In this document: one piece after another, positions 35,100-46,219 of the stretch | Layout: each line of letters opens with the position of its first letter | Position numbering within the stretch: the first letter of the stretch is position 1 | Origin: Paragyromitra xinjiangensis | Lineage: Eukaryota; Ascomycota; Pezizomycetes; Pezizales; Discinaceae | DNA: 64,000 nt | Reading direction: 5' to 3' | NCBI GenBank assembly: GCA_038503065.1 | Contig: JBCAMK010000002.1 | Span: 2,604,001-2,668,000 of the forward strand | The notes under the pieces: model-generated | Database searches by the model: none | Seen by the model: the letters and a program-made list of their open reading frames with translations, nothing else | Told to the model about the DNA's origin: nothing | Program-made: the position numbers and the translations under genes

Positions 35100-38000
35100 T
35101 CATGGCAGCAGCCCGTAATGCATTTCCATGTGCCCTCCCTGTGCGTTCACATCTGCTCCTCTATCCAGCAACAATTGTATCGTCTCTTCCCCGCCCTCCC
35201 TAGCGGCAGCAGCCCGTAATGCATTTCCATATAGCCCTCCCTGTGCGTTCAAATCTGCTCCTCTATCTAGCAACAGTTGTACCATTCCCTTCTCGCCCCT
35301 ATAAGCAGCAGCCTGTAATGCATTTCCACAAACCCCTCCCTGTGCGTTCACATCTGCTCCTCTATCCAGCAACAATTTCACTATCCGCTTCCCGCTCCAG
35401 AAATCACAAACAGCAGCCTGTAATGCACTCCCATGCTCCCCTCCCTGGGCGTTCGCATCTGCTCCTCTATCCAGCAACAACTCCACTATCTCTTCCCCGA
35501 ACCCACTAGCAACAGCGGCCTGTAATGCACTTCCATAAATCCCTCCTTGGGCGTTCACATCTGCTCCTCTATCTAGCAATAGTTGTGCTATTCCTTTTTC
35601 GCCCTTATAAGCAGCAGCCTGTAATGCATTTCCATATTGCCCTCCCTGTGCGTTCACATCTGCTCCTCTGTCCAGCAACAGTTGTACCGTCTCTTTTTCG
35701 CCCGTGCTAGCAGCAGCCTGTAATGCATTTCCACAAATCCCTCCCTGTGCGTTCACATCTGCTCCTCTATCCAGCAACAACTGTGTAATCTCTTTTTTGC
35801 CTGTACGGATAGCAGCCTGTAATAAATTCTCACACAACCCCGCCTGTGCGTTTACATCTGCTCCCTTATCCAGAATTAATTGGGCTACTTCTTTGCTAGT
35901 CGCGTAATATAGTGGCACGCAGCCACCGTCATCTAATAGACTAACGCTAAACCCTTGATCACAAAGTCGTTCAATAGCGCTATAGGAATTGTGCCTTGCA
36001 GCATAGTGCATTGCATACAAGTCGTCGGGGTAGTTTTGTTGATCACATCCCCTTTTTTCAAGGTATTCGGAAACAAGAGGCAAGTCCAAAACCAATGCAA
36101 GGATGGATGGCGAGAACTTGGTGTGGCTCAGCCGTATATATTTGTAAACACCGCCATTCGTGAATTCGAATCCATTGCCGAGCTTTTCTTTGAAAAACGC
36201 GCCAGACTCAAAAAGCTCAAGTACAAGCAACATGAGCTCTTTGTCGATTTCGGTGAGAGCACGTACATGGCCCACCCAGGCAGAGTGAGCGTAAGTAATC
36301 AGATGGAAGTAAAAATTGGTGGGACTTCCGCAAAATAACAAGAAAGTAATGCATAGCCGTGCAATCTCAGTGTGCGCGATCGTCGGTCCAATATTAAGGG
36401 TAGCCACAGAGAAATTACTACCCAGACCAGGCGACTCCTTGAGAAGAAATTCCTGTACTGAAAAGTGCACAAATCGCGCCGTATAAGACTCTGGGTAGTC
36501 CGAATGACCATCGAGAACGATCAAGTTTGCGCAAACCCCAACGAGAGACTCTGCCGTAGGCGCCATAGATTTTAGCTCATCGCTACCTCTCGTCTCGTTC
36601 TCCATCGCAACAGCGTAAGCTAGTTCTCTCAGCTGAAGTGGCCTTTTTGCGTATGCTACCCACATAAGAACCCTCCTTGCCAGCTTTCGCTGTGGCTTTG
36701 GCTTCTCATGAATGAGGCGGATTATTCTTTCGTAGGTCTGCTCCATATCTTCAGGTAAACTCTCCAAAGCCCCCTCGATATCGTGATACGAAGTTAGGGA
36801 GAGTATGTGCTTCAGTTGATACTCAACCCACAGAAACCTGGAAGAATCAGCCACAGTAGCCTAGGGCTTAGGACGTAATCCAGGAAATGAGATGTGAAGT
36901 TATCACTTACATCCCTCCCGCTCGATCCACAAGAGCTGTCAGTATCTTGCATTTTAATGTATCCGTTATCATTAAAGTGCCATCTTGAAGATATTGGTCC
37001 AACTGAGCCGTAACGTATGATTCGATGTCTTCGTTGACCTTCCTTGCCTCGATTTCGATTATTGGAAACCTTTGAAATGCGCGTTGAATATCCTGTTCTT
37101 TTCGGCTCGTGATGAAAAGATTAATATTCCCAGGGTTAGTTGCCCCAGGTGAAACAATCCCGTGAAGAACCTCAAAAAGTTCTCGTCTTTGGTCGTCGGT
37201 ACACTCATCAAGAGCATCTAGAACAAGAAATACTTTCTCAAAGTGTTTCGATATCTGCACCAATACTCCTTGTAGCTCAGTATATCCCGGTGTGCTGGCG
37301 TTAGAGTAGTGTTTATCGTAGAGTGCCTCCAGCTCGACTGGCAATTCGTTCATCCTCCGGGATAGTTGTTTGATGAAAAGTCTAACGTATATCGCAGCCT
37401 CTTGCGGCTCTTTATAGTTACAATAAACGAAAGATATTCCGACGTTATTCGACAATTCGTATTGTGCCGAGAGTTTTTCCACAACTAGCGAACTAATCAC
37501 CAAAACGTTAAAATTTATATCAATTTTTATAACGCAGGTTACCTTACGCTAACACAGTCTTCCCTGTACCAGCTATTAAGACTTGTTAATGATGATACTT
37601 GCGATGAGCTTATGTTAGGGTGACTTACGCAAGCCATGACACCATAGGAGCTTTTGTCCAAGTGCATCCTTCCAAGTTCCGAAGTTAGGGTGATTCAAAA
37701 ACCATTGACCCGTATCTCCAAAGTGTTTCTTGAAGTGTTTCTGATGTATCTCTTCATAGTCGATTGGCGACAGCCATCCCAATACCTTACGGCGTTTCTC
37801 AACTTTTTAGGCATCAGCAAAATTGCCCCTCCAACACCCGGCTAAAGCCGAGGAGGATATGACTGTGATTTTAACCGAGATGAAGCACATAGAAGATAGA
37901 ATTGGTGATCTCGCAGGCCCCATTCTATACGAGCCACGGTGCGGAGGAGGGAAATGGTAATGGATGCGATAAACGGATGCAGACAACGCAATAGAATGGG

Positions 38001-39157
38001 ATAACCACCTTTTTGTTTTAAGTCCTCTTGGGTCCCTTTCTCATACCTCATGATCAAATCCTGTACCCCAGCCGATCTAACCACAATAAGAGCGTGATCC
38101 ATGAACCTATCTTGTATAGGTTTGAACTTCGATTCGAATGGTTCCCAAGTAATCCTCAGGAAGAGTCTGAATGATTTCAAATCTGGTATTTTTCAAACCG
38201 TTTAGCTATGTCACTCTCTGGAACACTAGATACTCACAGGTGGCATTCCCATTCTTAAAAACACCTCTAACCGCCACAAAAAAATCTAGCAAGTCACAAT
38301 ATGCTCTCACCAGAGCCTACACCTTATTAGTCATACCCACATGTCAGGAATTTAATTCCGGAAAAAAATTGCTCGACACGCCTAGCCAATCTTGCGATGA
38401 GGTCTGCGTCTAGGGATTCATACATTTTGAACATCTGGCAAGTTCCGAAACGTTGATGAACTAAATTTGGACAAATAGTCCAAATGTCCTCCAATTTGTT
38501 CCATCATGCTTGTAAGACTTTCGAAGAACTCGATGTAACCCAATACAAGCTATAGCGAGTAACAGTCAGCCTTCATATTTCAGACCACTCCAAGATAGGA
38601 TCTCAGAGCTAAAGCTTACTGATAGAGCGCAATTGATGCCACCAACGATAAGCGAGGATACTTCCGGATTAGATTGTATACAAATTGCCACAGAATTCAT
38701 GAAACTGCTCATAAGTTGTAGGAGTTTTTCGATGCGGGCACCAAAGGTTCTCGACAGGCTCTTTTTGGCGTTTTTTTCGTCTATCTCTTTCATCTTACCC
38801 ATGATGTCCCACGGAGACTGAAAGTCGGCCTTATCATCATCCGATAGTTTTGCGACATATGCTTCAATTGCATTCTTGAACGCAGGATCAGGAGTGAAGC
38901 TATCCGCTTCTCAATATTATTTTCATTTTCAGTAGGTGCGAGGAGGGGTACCTTTTGTTTGGCGTCACGGGCCTTTGAGGAGCTTGACCGCTTGCCACGG
39001 GTACGGAATTTGGCGAAGAGTTAGTTGGGCTTTGACTTGGCCTAGCAGCAGTTTGGGCCGAGCCACCCTTTCGAGCGGGACTGATGGCCCTATACAACCT
39101 CGAATTCTTGAGGCGTACGGACAAATATCCCTTGGCCTCACGATTAGATTTCGACAT
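35100..39157 (-). CDS. NLR-type receptor: helical N-terminal domain, NACHT, ankyrin repeats
   Basis: Nine exons join in frame to 1,117 residues: 39157-38989, 38906-38620, 38549-38424, 38316-38238, 38182-38009, 37802-37629, 37572-37548, 37492-36911 and 36837-35100. After a ~55-residue polar start comes an alpha-helical domain (~57-290) like that preceding NACHT in many fungal proteins (the region I recall as DUF7708; recalled, not searched). The NACHT has the linker GQWFLNHPNF, Walker A GLPGTGKT (335-342), Walker B LVLDALDE (434-441) and FITSRKE. A winged-helix region (FLWVEYQL onward) is followed by ankyrin repeats at ~860-1107; the units from LLLDRGADVNAQGG on are nearly identical. Fungal NLRs of this plan act in heterokaryon incompatibility and non-self recognition; that role is inferred. 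The first intron's donor is the least certain join. The last repeat is frameshifted, so the protein ends early. Confidence 0.88.
35103..35880 (-). repeat. Array of near-identical ankyrin-repeat coding units
   Basis: About eight consecutive units of 99-105 nt within the last exon of the NLR gene. The segment coding for LLLDRGADVNAQGG is almost unchanged from unit to unit, while the residues after it (YGNALQAAAYKGEK and variants) and unit lengths vary. The first unit (LILDKGADVNAQAG) is the most diverged. Such identity at the DNA level points to recent duplication or gene conversion between units. Confidence 0.9.
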
Positions 39158-40277
39158 TGCTGATATTTCCTAGTTGCTAACCTCAAGAGTGGTCTCACGA
39201 AGAAGGTAAGAGACAAGTTGCCCCGCATCAACAAAGTGTTCTGGCAGGCTGTGGATTTCCATCTGGCCATAACCTCATGCACAGCCCATACTGCGCAGCA
39301 GCCTCAGGCAGCAGACGATTGGCAGTCTCGCATCCAATGGTATTAATGCTTGGCGCCAAGACCTGCTTATTTACAGCGGTAGATAATCTTAATCTTCTAA
39401 ATACCGTAGATTCTCCAAAATATGGAATGGCCTGGACTAGGCCGAGCTGAAATACTTCATTAAAATTTAACGGGGCGATTTCGATGGTTGTCGAGCGGGA
39501 AGTTATTCCCGCCCCAAGTGCATCCGGGTGAAAACGGCGCAGTTCCACAAGAGATCTAAAATTAAATCTTCACACTGACCCGAGCATTTTGGGCTATCCA
39601 TAAACTACTATCAGGTAGTAATCGAAAACCCTAACTTATACACTTGCTAGAACTCGTTGATATGATTGCCACAATAGTAGATCAAGCACTGGCTAGGAGG
39701 GTGTGGTTGGCTGCGTGTATCAACAATTGGAGGTTCACTATTGCTTGTACTTGTGTGCTGCTTACACGTATTCTTCGCCCCACTGACCTTCATAGATACC
39801 AAGTTGGTCCCTAAAGAATTGGGGTACAGCACGCCCTCAATCATTCGAATCGCGAGCTCCGCTGCTGTATTTAGGCCTAGGAATTAATAATGGCAATAAC
39901 TTCTTAGTAGCGAAATTATGCGAGGATTATACTCTTATTCCTTTTTGAGTCCTTAATAAAAGATAGGCAATGATCAGCTCGAGTGATATTTCATGGACAG
40001 CACCTAACCCAACAGCGAAGCTTGGCACTATGATCCTTGCCACAGCCGCATCCCGATCGACAACGAGGCACGGCACAACCTTAAGCTCCACAACCTCTCT
40101 TTATGCTTGAAAGTTAAGCGTAAAGCTCTTCGGCCAGGGCATATCATCTATTCTAGCCCATTTCCTATAGCTCACCAAGTAGGTTACCCACATCAACTCG
40201 GCTACCAAAACTAAATTTTGAATGGGCTCAAATGTAGCTAACCATGTTAAAGACAGTCAACGGTACAAATACTTAAG
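39158..40277. other. Divergent spacer between NLR and ankyrin gene
   Basis: Should contain the 5' regions of the NLR (-) and the F-box-like/ankyrin gene (+). The second copy of the 18-nt word CAGCCCATACTGCGCAGC is at 39282-39299. The open frames here (39228-39548 and others) are not recognisable. Confidence 0.5.
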
Positions 40278-41855
40278 ATGATCGACCTGCTAAGGCTACC
40301 AAACGAACTACTTTTGCTCATTGCCAAGGATCTCGACGTACCGAACCTCTACTCTCTTGTCCGAACCAACCGACGTTTTTCCACCGTTCTGACACCATTA
40401 TTGCATCGCGTTGCTGCAAAGAGCGGGCTCTGCTTGATTGGAGTCTGCTGGGCAGCAGCTAGCAAAAACGAGCCTCTACTCCGAGTACTCCTCGAACATG
40501 GAACCAGTATGGCCATCAAAGAGGAAGTAGGAATATCCATCAAAGGAAATGAGGGGGCATTGCTCCATCGAGTGCCTGGGAAATGCGATGATGCTGCTAT
40601 CAACCAAGTAATGGAGAAAGGTGCCAATATTGTTATCCGTCAGAAACGAGGCCGACATAAAACCTGGGAAGGGCCTGCACTCCATTGGGCAGCCAGAGCA
40701 GGGTATGAGGCATTGGCAGTGTTGCTCTTGGATAATGGGGCTGAAGTCAATGCCACGGATCCCCACGGGTGGACAGCACTCCATCATGCAGCAGCGATGT
40801 TCCATGAAGGGATGGTTAAGCTCTTATTGGAAAGGGATGCAGATAGATTTATCAGAGGCAAAAATTCAGATGTCCCACTTGATAAAGCCAAAGATAGAAT
40901 CGACGGATCTAATTCGGAAACATGGAGATCGATGGGGAAGGTAGTTATGCTGTTGCTAGCGGATACAGATGTCAATTTTGAGTACAAAGGTGGAATGAAG
41001 CCAATTCACCTCATAGCATCTTATAGCGAGGACGACGTTACAGAACTCAACTCACTACTAGAGAAAGGGGCGAGCATCACCGATCGAGACCACAGTGGGT
41101 CAACAGCACTTCATCTTGCCGCAGGACGAGGGAATGAGAAGATCGTTAGGCTTCTAGTCGAAAAAGGAACTGATTTATACGTCGACCCTGCGCCTGCATC
41201 GACCCGAAACCCGCATGTGCGTTCTCCTATCACCCTCGCAAATCCACTCGCCGGTTTCTTGGTATCTCGGAGCTCAAAGCTTGCAACGCACAGATTTTTG
41301 TTGGAAAAGGCTCCACTCAACTTTTTAACTGATATTCATGATTACCACGATAAAATGGTTAGCCCACTTCACCTAGCGGCGGTCTACCACGACGAAGAGT
41401 TGGTTCGATTATTGCTCAAAAGAGGATTCGAGGTCGATGCAAAAGACCCCTACGGAGAAACCCCGCTGCATAGGACAGTTCGCAAAAATTCGAATAGTGA
41501 AGTAGCAATAGCAATCATCAAGCTTCTACTAGAGCACGGTGCCAATATCAACTCCATAAACATCTCTCGTTGCACCCCTCTTCACAGTGCAGTGGAGGTG
41601 CACAAAACTCTCGATCGCGAGGCAGTGGTCAGGCTGCTGCTTGACAGAGGCTGCAATGTCAACCCTCAGGACCAGTGGGGCAGGACCCCACTCCATGATG
41701 CCGTATATGCGGGGCGTGAGAAAATGATACAGTTGCTCCTTGGGAAGGGGGCTGATGCTTCTATTATGGATTATGCAGGACGCACAATCTACGCCAATCG
41801 CGAAGTACGCGACATGATGACGAGGCTGTCGGAGAGGAGGCGAAGTTATTCCTAG
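40278..41855 (+). CDS. F-box-like N-terminus plus long ankyrin-repeat array
   Basis: Intronless frame of 525 residues from an ATG at 40278. The N-terminus (LRLPNELLLLIAKDLDVPNL) matches the plan of the protein at 3687-4667, including the GVCWAAASKNEPLLRVLLEH junction to the first repeat. About ten ankyrin repeats follow, with clear units GPALHWAARAGYEALAVLLL, WTALHHAA, STALHLAAGRGNEKIVRLLV, SPLHLAAVYHDEELVRLLLK and TPLHDAVYAGREKMIQLLLG. The repeats are diverged from one another, unlike those of the neighbouring NLR. A cytosolic scaffold or ubiquitin-ligase adaptor is possible by family analogy. The gene is divergent from the NLR, 1.1 kb away, and convergent with the F-box gene. Confidence 0.9.
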   Translation: MIDLLRLPNELLLLIAKDLDVPNLYSLVRTNRRFSTVLTPLLHRVAAKSGLCLIGVCWAAASKNEPLLRVLLEHGTSMAIKEEVGISIKGNEGALLHRVPGKCDDAAINQVMEKGANIVIRQKRGRHKTWEGPALHWAARAGYEALAVLLLDNGAEVNATDPHGWTALHHAAAMFHEGMVKLLLERDADRFIRGKNSDVPLDKAKDRIDGSNSETWRSMGKVVMLLLADTDVNFEYKGGMKPIHLIASYSEDDVTELNSLLEKGASITDRDHSGSTALHLAAGRGNEKIVRLLVEKGTDLYVDPAPASTRNPHVRSPITLANPLAGFLVSRSSKLATHRFLLEKAPLNFLTDIHDYHDKMVSPLHLAAVYHDEELVRLLLKRGFEVDAKDPYGETPLHRTVRKNSNSEVAIAIIKLLLEHGANINSINISRCTPLHSAVEVHKTLDREAVVRLLLDRGCNVNPQDQWGRTPLHDAVYAGREKMIQLLLGKGADASIMDYAGRTIYANREVRDMMTRLSERRRSYS

Positions 41856-42148
41856 ACAAGGTTGAGTATTGGGTAACGAGTGGTGAACTGCATCTCTTGT
41901 TGGTAAATGCACATAGGCTGGGAAATTCTAAAAAAAATAACGGTAATCCGAAGGAATGGGAATTTGAGTAAGGTGTGGAATCTAGGAACCAATACCCAGG
42001 AGGATGCTAAGAAACACGATGGAATTGCAACCAATATCACTTGTGGGGCTGGGTCATTTTCATTTTTTAGACAACTTTATTCATTCATTCAGTTCGTTAT
42101 ACATATGGTATCACTCGATAGTTGCTATTTTTATCTACAAAATTTCCG

Positions 42149-44480
42149 CTAGGCTCTGGGTCTCACTAGCTCTCCACTCAAGTCCCACTTTCTTCCAGTC
42201 TTTGCATATTCTAACCTGTTTTTCACCGAATTCGCACTGTCCCTCTTATTGCGGAAATCAAAATAACATACCTCAACCCTCCCTCTATCCGTCGCTACAA
42301 CTACCACTAGCATTGCGCTGGGATCTGGCTTAGGCATTCCACAATCCTCAGGCAATTGTAATGAAATAGTCCGCCCTGGCATCCGATACGAGATCTTTAT
42401 ATCTGTTATCCGGCCGCCTGTTTCTGGCGGTATGCGAGCGACCTTCCGGAAACTGTTTAGACGGCTCGCGCAAGGGCAAGAGGGGGGATCAGTATAGGCA
42501 GTGCCAGAATAACGACAAGGTGGAGGAGATGTAATGTAGATTATTCCGGAGTCCGTCGCGGCTACTATAACTGGGCCTGAAGGTAATAAAAATGGTACAT
42601 TGATAGCAGCGATGTGGATAATTTTCGAAAATGGGGGCGTAGAGGGATATCCTAGCCCAGGTTTCTCGCGTAGGGCAAATGGTTTATGGGAAGTTTTGTC
42701 AGATGCATCGGTGCTCCCATTCGATGAGCCTAGTGTGTGGAGTGTCGGACTAAGCAGCAAGCGGGATATTGAGTATGGAGGCGCTAAGCATACGAATTGT
42801 GGTACTCCGGTACCAGGAATCTGCATAAAATTGGTGTAGTTGAAGACCAATGATTGAGTTGGGGTAATGATAGTGGTGCAAGCCATTTCCGAGCCCGTTT
42901 TAATAGTATCTCGACCAGGGCTAAGGGTAGAATTCTTCCAAATTGGAAGTCTTCTATCCTCTGACTCTCCATTCTCGCCTGGAGAGTCGTAGATAGTATT
43001 CGAGCACACTATGTAGTCGACATCTGCCCCAACCCCACTATCCCATATTCGCCCCGTATAGATCCCGCAGACCTTGCCAGGCATATTGAAAATAGGAATC
43101 AACTTTCCTTTCGCCGCGCCTTTATCCCAAACATCAACTACTTTCCGGTTTTTCGATTTTTTCATATCACTCACCCCTTCCCAGACCTCCAACACGCCTG
43201 GACCTGCGAAAAACGCCTTCTCCGACCACTTCCCCAACTTAACCTTAGTCGGGCCTTGTTTCAATGGACACACATCTCTAAACACCATCGAATCCCAAAT
43301 CGCCCACCTGTACGTTGGTTTCTGCTCCACCACAGTTTTATCAAGCTTCATCAAGCTAGACAAACGCCCACCAAGTGTCCGCTTAGGAGGCTGATTAATT
43401 CTCAACCTTCCCCCCGTCGACCGAATCTTATAAAGCTGAGCCTGCCGACCCTCAAACAACACCAACAAATCCACCCCCGGCGCATAAACCCTTGCTTTTT
43501 TATCAAATTCAACTGCACCCTTCACCGCCTTCCCAAACGACGCAGAAACCACCCTCCCCGTCTCCGGGAGCGTCAGAAGATGCGTCGGTGTCGTATCCCG
43601 ATCATGGAAATCCTCCGGACCAAGATTAGACCAAGTAGACTCGACATCTTCGACGAGGATAGGTCGGTAGGTACAATACACATGAACACGAAACGGAAAT
43701 ACCGTTTCTGCGGAGAGAAAGTAGTGTCCGTCTTCACTCAAGTGTATCTCCGGGTACAGCTGTATTTTTGATCCTAGTCCAGGCCCGTACCCGCTATCAT
43801 TCGAAAACGTCCCCCCGGGCAGATGCTCTGGACCTGGGTTTGTGAGGTACAGTGTTGTTACTGCTTTCTTCATTTCTTCTACTTCCATCCCACCGCATAG
43901 CTGTCTGTTACACTGGAGGTAGAACGCTAGGGTTTTTATATCTCTATCGGAACTACCAGACGGTGGTACAGTCCTTGGTGGTTGTACAGCGTATACGTTT
44001 TTTCTAACCAGTGTTGACCATGAAGCTACAGCTCTCCACCTAGAGCATACTCGAGTGGTGTTATAGAAGTCGAGTGGGTCGAGGTAGGAGAGTATTTCCT
44101 GTAGTAGCTCGGTGGGGAGGTTTGCAGCGGGGTTCAAATATTGGAGGGAACGGAGGTGTTCGAGGTGGTTTTGTCGAAGCTTAGAGATACAGGTGCGGGC
44201 GAGAGTGCGGAGGAGGCGGGAGGTGTTGAGGAGGGGGATGAGGTCTGGGGTGGTGAGGTTGGTGAGGATTAGTTGGATCACGAGGGTGGGGAGGGCCGCG
44301 AGGTTGGGGAGGGTGTAGGGGTTTTTGGGTGCGACGGGTGCGACGGCTACCCTGGTTGCTTTAATCGCTTTGAGGGAGTGGGTCCTGGTATGTAGTCAGA
44401 TATTAGGACGCTTTTCCTATCTGGCAGGACTTGGGTTTTACTCACGCTGAACGCTGATATGGGGAAAATATAAAAACCAT
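42149..44480 (-). CDS. F-box protein of unknown specificity
   Basis: Two exons, 44480-44446 and 44384-42149, encode 756 residues. The long open frame alone has no ATG at its front; a 35-nt first exon (MVFIFSPYQRSA) joined across a 61-nt GT-AG intron with a good branch site supplies one and keeps the frame, so I prefer this start. The F-box motif is at about 100-134 (NLPTELLQEILSYLDPLDFY, with W at the end). The remaining ~600 residues look beta-rich, possibly a degenerate propeller, but I recognise no repeat. It would bind Skp1 and recruit a substrate to an SCF ubiquitin ligase. It is convergent with the ankyrin gene, with 293 nt between stops. Confidence 0.85.
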
Positions 44481-45445
44481 CTCTAACTCTCCAGCGTTAA
44501 ACAATAAGTCTTAAAAACTCAAGTATCGTCAATCCCACGTATCCAAAGCTGCGGCTAGCTGATTAGTAGACGTAACATTACTAGAACCCAGCTTTTATAA
44601 CCCCATCCCAAACACAGCCGCGGCCCCAGAGCGGGGCTCCCAGCCAGCATCGTGCAATTGCCTTGAAGCACTGCACGTCACATTCAAGCTTTGGCGGAGC
44701 CCCCGCGCGGAGAAACCCGTTGGTGACATCAACGCTCTAGATCATTAATCTTGAATCGTAGGTAGTACCATGCCCGTGCTAGGGCAGTTCTAATAGGAAG
44801 GGTTGTACAGGTAGGCGGGGGGAGGGACATGATTCGAGAGGAGGCTTAATACGGAGAAGCACAGAGGGTGAGACGTATCATTCTGCAGATTGATATAACG
44901 CATCGTGTGAATTTTAGCGGATTAGCACGCAAGGCGATGAAAATTGTACTATAGAAGGAGGCATCTCGCAAGGCTCAGTCGTACAAGAGCACAAGAAGGC
45001 TCGATTTGGATACATTAGTGTTGGAGGTACAATCACTGCCACAGCTACATGTATCCAAGGTTGGACAAAAGATCCTGTGATAGTGGAACAAAACGCCAAT
45101 ATTGCACATTGTAGTTAATCGCGGCTTTCCGGTGAGGAGACAGTAAATCTACCTGAGCTCCGGTTTCCTACCCTAACCCTGGATGTCCAAATGCAAAACT
45201 CTTGTCCATTCAAATTGCGCGATATACTATGATTGACATGAATGTGTCTATATAGGTGTACGATATCCTTAGAACTTGATTTTGGTTTCCTCCAGATAAA
45301 TGTGTGACCCCAACTCCAGACATGATATAGCTGCCTTGTCACACTGAGTGACAGTATGTACCAAACGAACCAGCTCACTCCATGCTCGCTTGCCCAAGAC
45401 CGCACTAAAACAAAAGTTCCCCCTACTAGACCTTGCTCTCTGTAA
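44481..45445. other. Intergenic spacer
   Basis: Contains the 5' region of the F-box gene and the 3' region of the gene at 45446. The open frame 45115-45405 (-) opens with GTG and has no domain. A GC-rich patch lies at 44610-44710. I see nothing else. Confidence 0.5.
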
Positions 45446-46219
45446 TTATTTCCTGTCGCCGGTCAACTTCTCAACCGCAGCTTTCACTGCACGTGGGTCA
45501 GTGATGAGCTCCTGAAACAGAAGAATCGTGAAATCGGAATACGCACCACCGCCAATAGCCTTCTGCACTATATCCCCAGTGTCTTCACCTTGCTCCCCAT
45601 TTGCAAATCGCTGACCAAACGCACTGGGCTGTCCGCCGTTGTACCGTCCATTGGCTCCAGATTCCTCTTTATTCACCTCAGCTGATTTATCGTAGGCCTT
45701 GGCAAACCGACTGATCCCAGCCTCAGCAACAGTCCCAGCAACAGTCCCCCAATTGATTTCGCCTCCTCCATTTGTATTGCCTTGGCCAGCACCCTCACTA
45801 TTTTCTCGAAACTCAGAATTGTTACGACGAGCACCATACGAGCCCTCAGTGTGACCACGATTCTCAGCGTATTCCGAATTGCTGCCAGCGTAATTATCCG
45901 TCCTTTGATGATCGCGGTCGCCGTCACCCCGATATGGTTGCTGTTCCTCATACGGTCTTCTCCCGCCACCCCCACCCCCACGATACGGCTGCTCCTCCCC
46001 CTCCTCCTCCCCTCGGTATGTCCCGCCCCGTCTCCCATCCCCTTCGTTTCGGCTCGCTCTCTCATCGCCTCGGGAGGAGAACCCGCGTTCTTCGGAATCC
46101 GACCTGCCGTAGCTGTTGTTCTCACTCTCATCGCCTAGCTCCTCTACTCGGTTCCGATGTCGGGAGGAATGAGCCCTGTCTCGGTCCCGCTGGATATCGC
46201 TGAACCCTCCGAATGACAT
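45446..46219 (-). CDS. Hypothetical disordered Arg/Gly/Glu-rich protein
   Basis: I take the ATG at 46219 (MSFGGFSDIQRDRDRAHSSR), giving 257 residues; the frame stays open further upstream to 46528 but that part does not look like coding sequence and more likely overlaps the 5' leader. Residues 1-155 are low-complexity with RGG-, PYRG- and Glu-rich runs. Residues ~155-257 look folded: WGTVAGTVAEAGISRFAKAY, then a short helix pair ending LFQELITDPRAVKAAVEKLT. I do not recognise the family. The disordered RGG stretch could mean RNA binding or condensate behaviour, but this is only an inference. It stands alone, upstream of a 2.3-kb spacer. Confidence 0.65.
   Translation of the reverse strand: MSFGGFSDIQRDRDRAHSSRHRNRVEELGDESENNSYGRSDSEERGFSSRGDERASRNEGDGRRGGTYRGEEEGEEQPYRGGGGGGRRPYEEQQPYRGDGDRDHQRTDNYAGSNSEYAENRGHTEGSYGARRNNSEFRENSEGAGQGNTNGGGEINWGTVAGTVAEAGISRFAKAYDKSAEVNKEESGANGRYNGGQPSAFGQRFANGEQGEDTGDIVQKAIGGGAYSDFTILLFQELITDPRAVKAAVEKLTGDRK

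Noticed and set aside
35219..35907. Plus-strand open frames with repeated MHFH...RSHLLLYPAT
   Set aside because: Antisense readings of the ankyrin repeat array.
37548..37572. Alternative acceptor for the NLR P-loop exon that adds LLIA before GTGKT
   Set aside because: The acceptor at 37573 gives the canonical CHGLPGTGKT; the other inserts extra residues into the motif.
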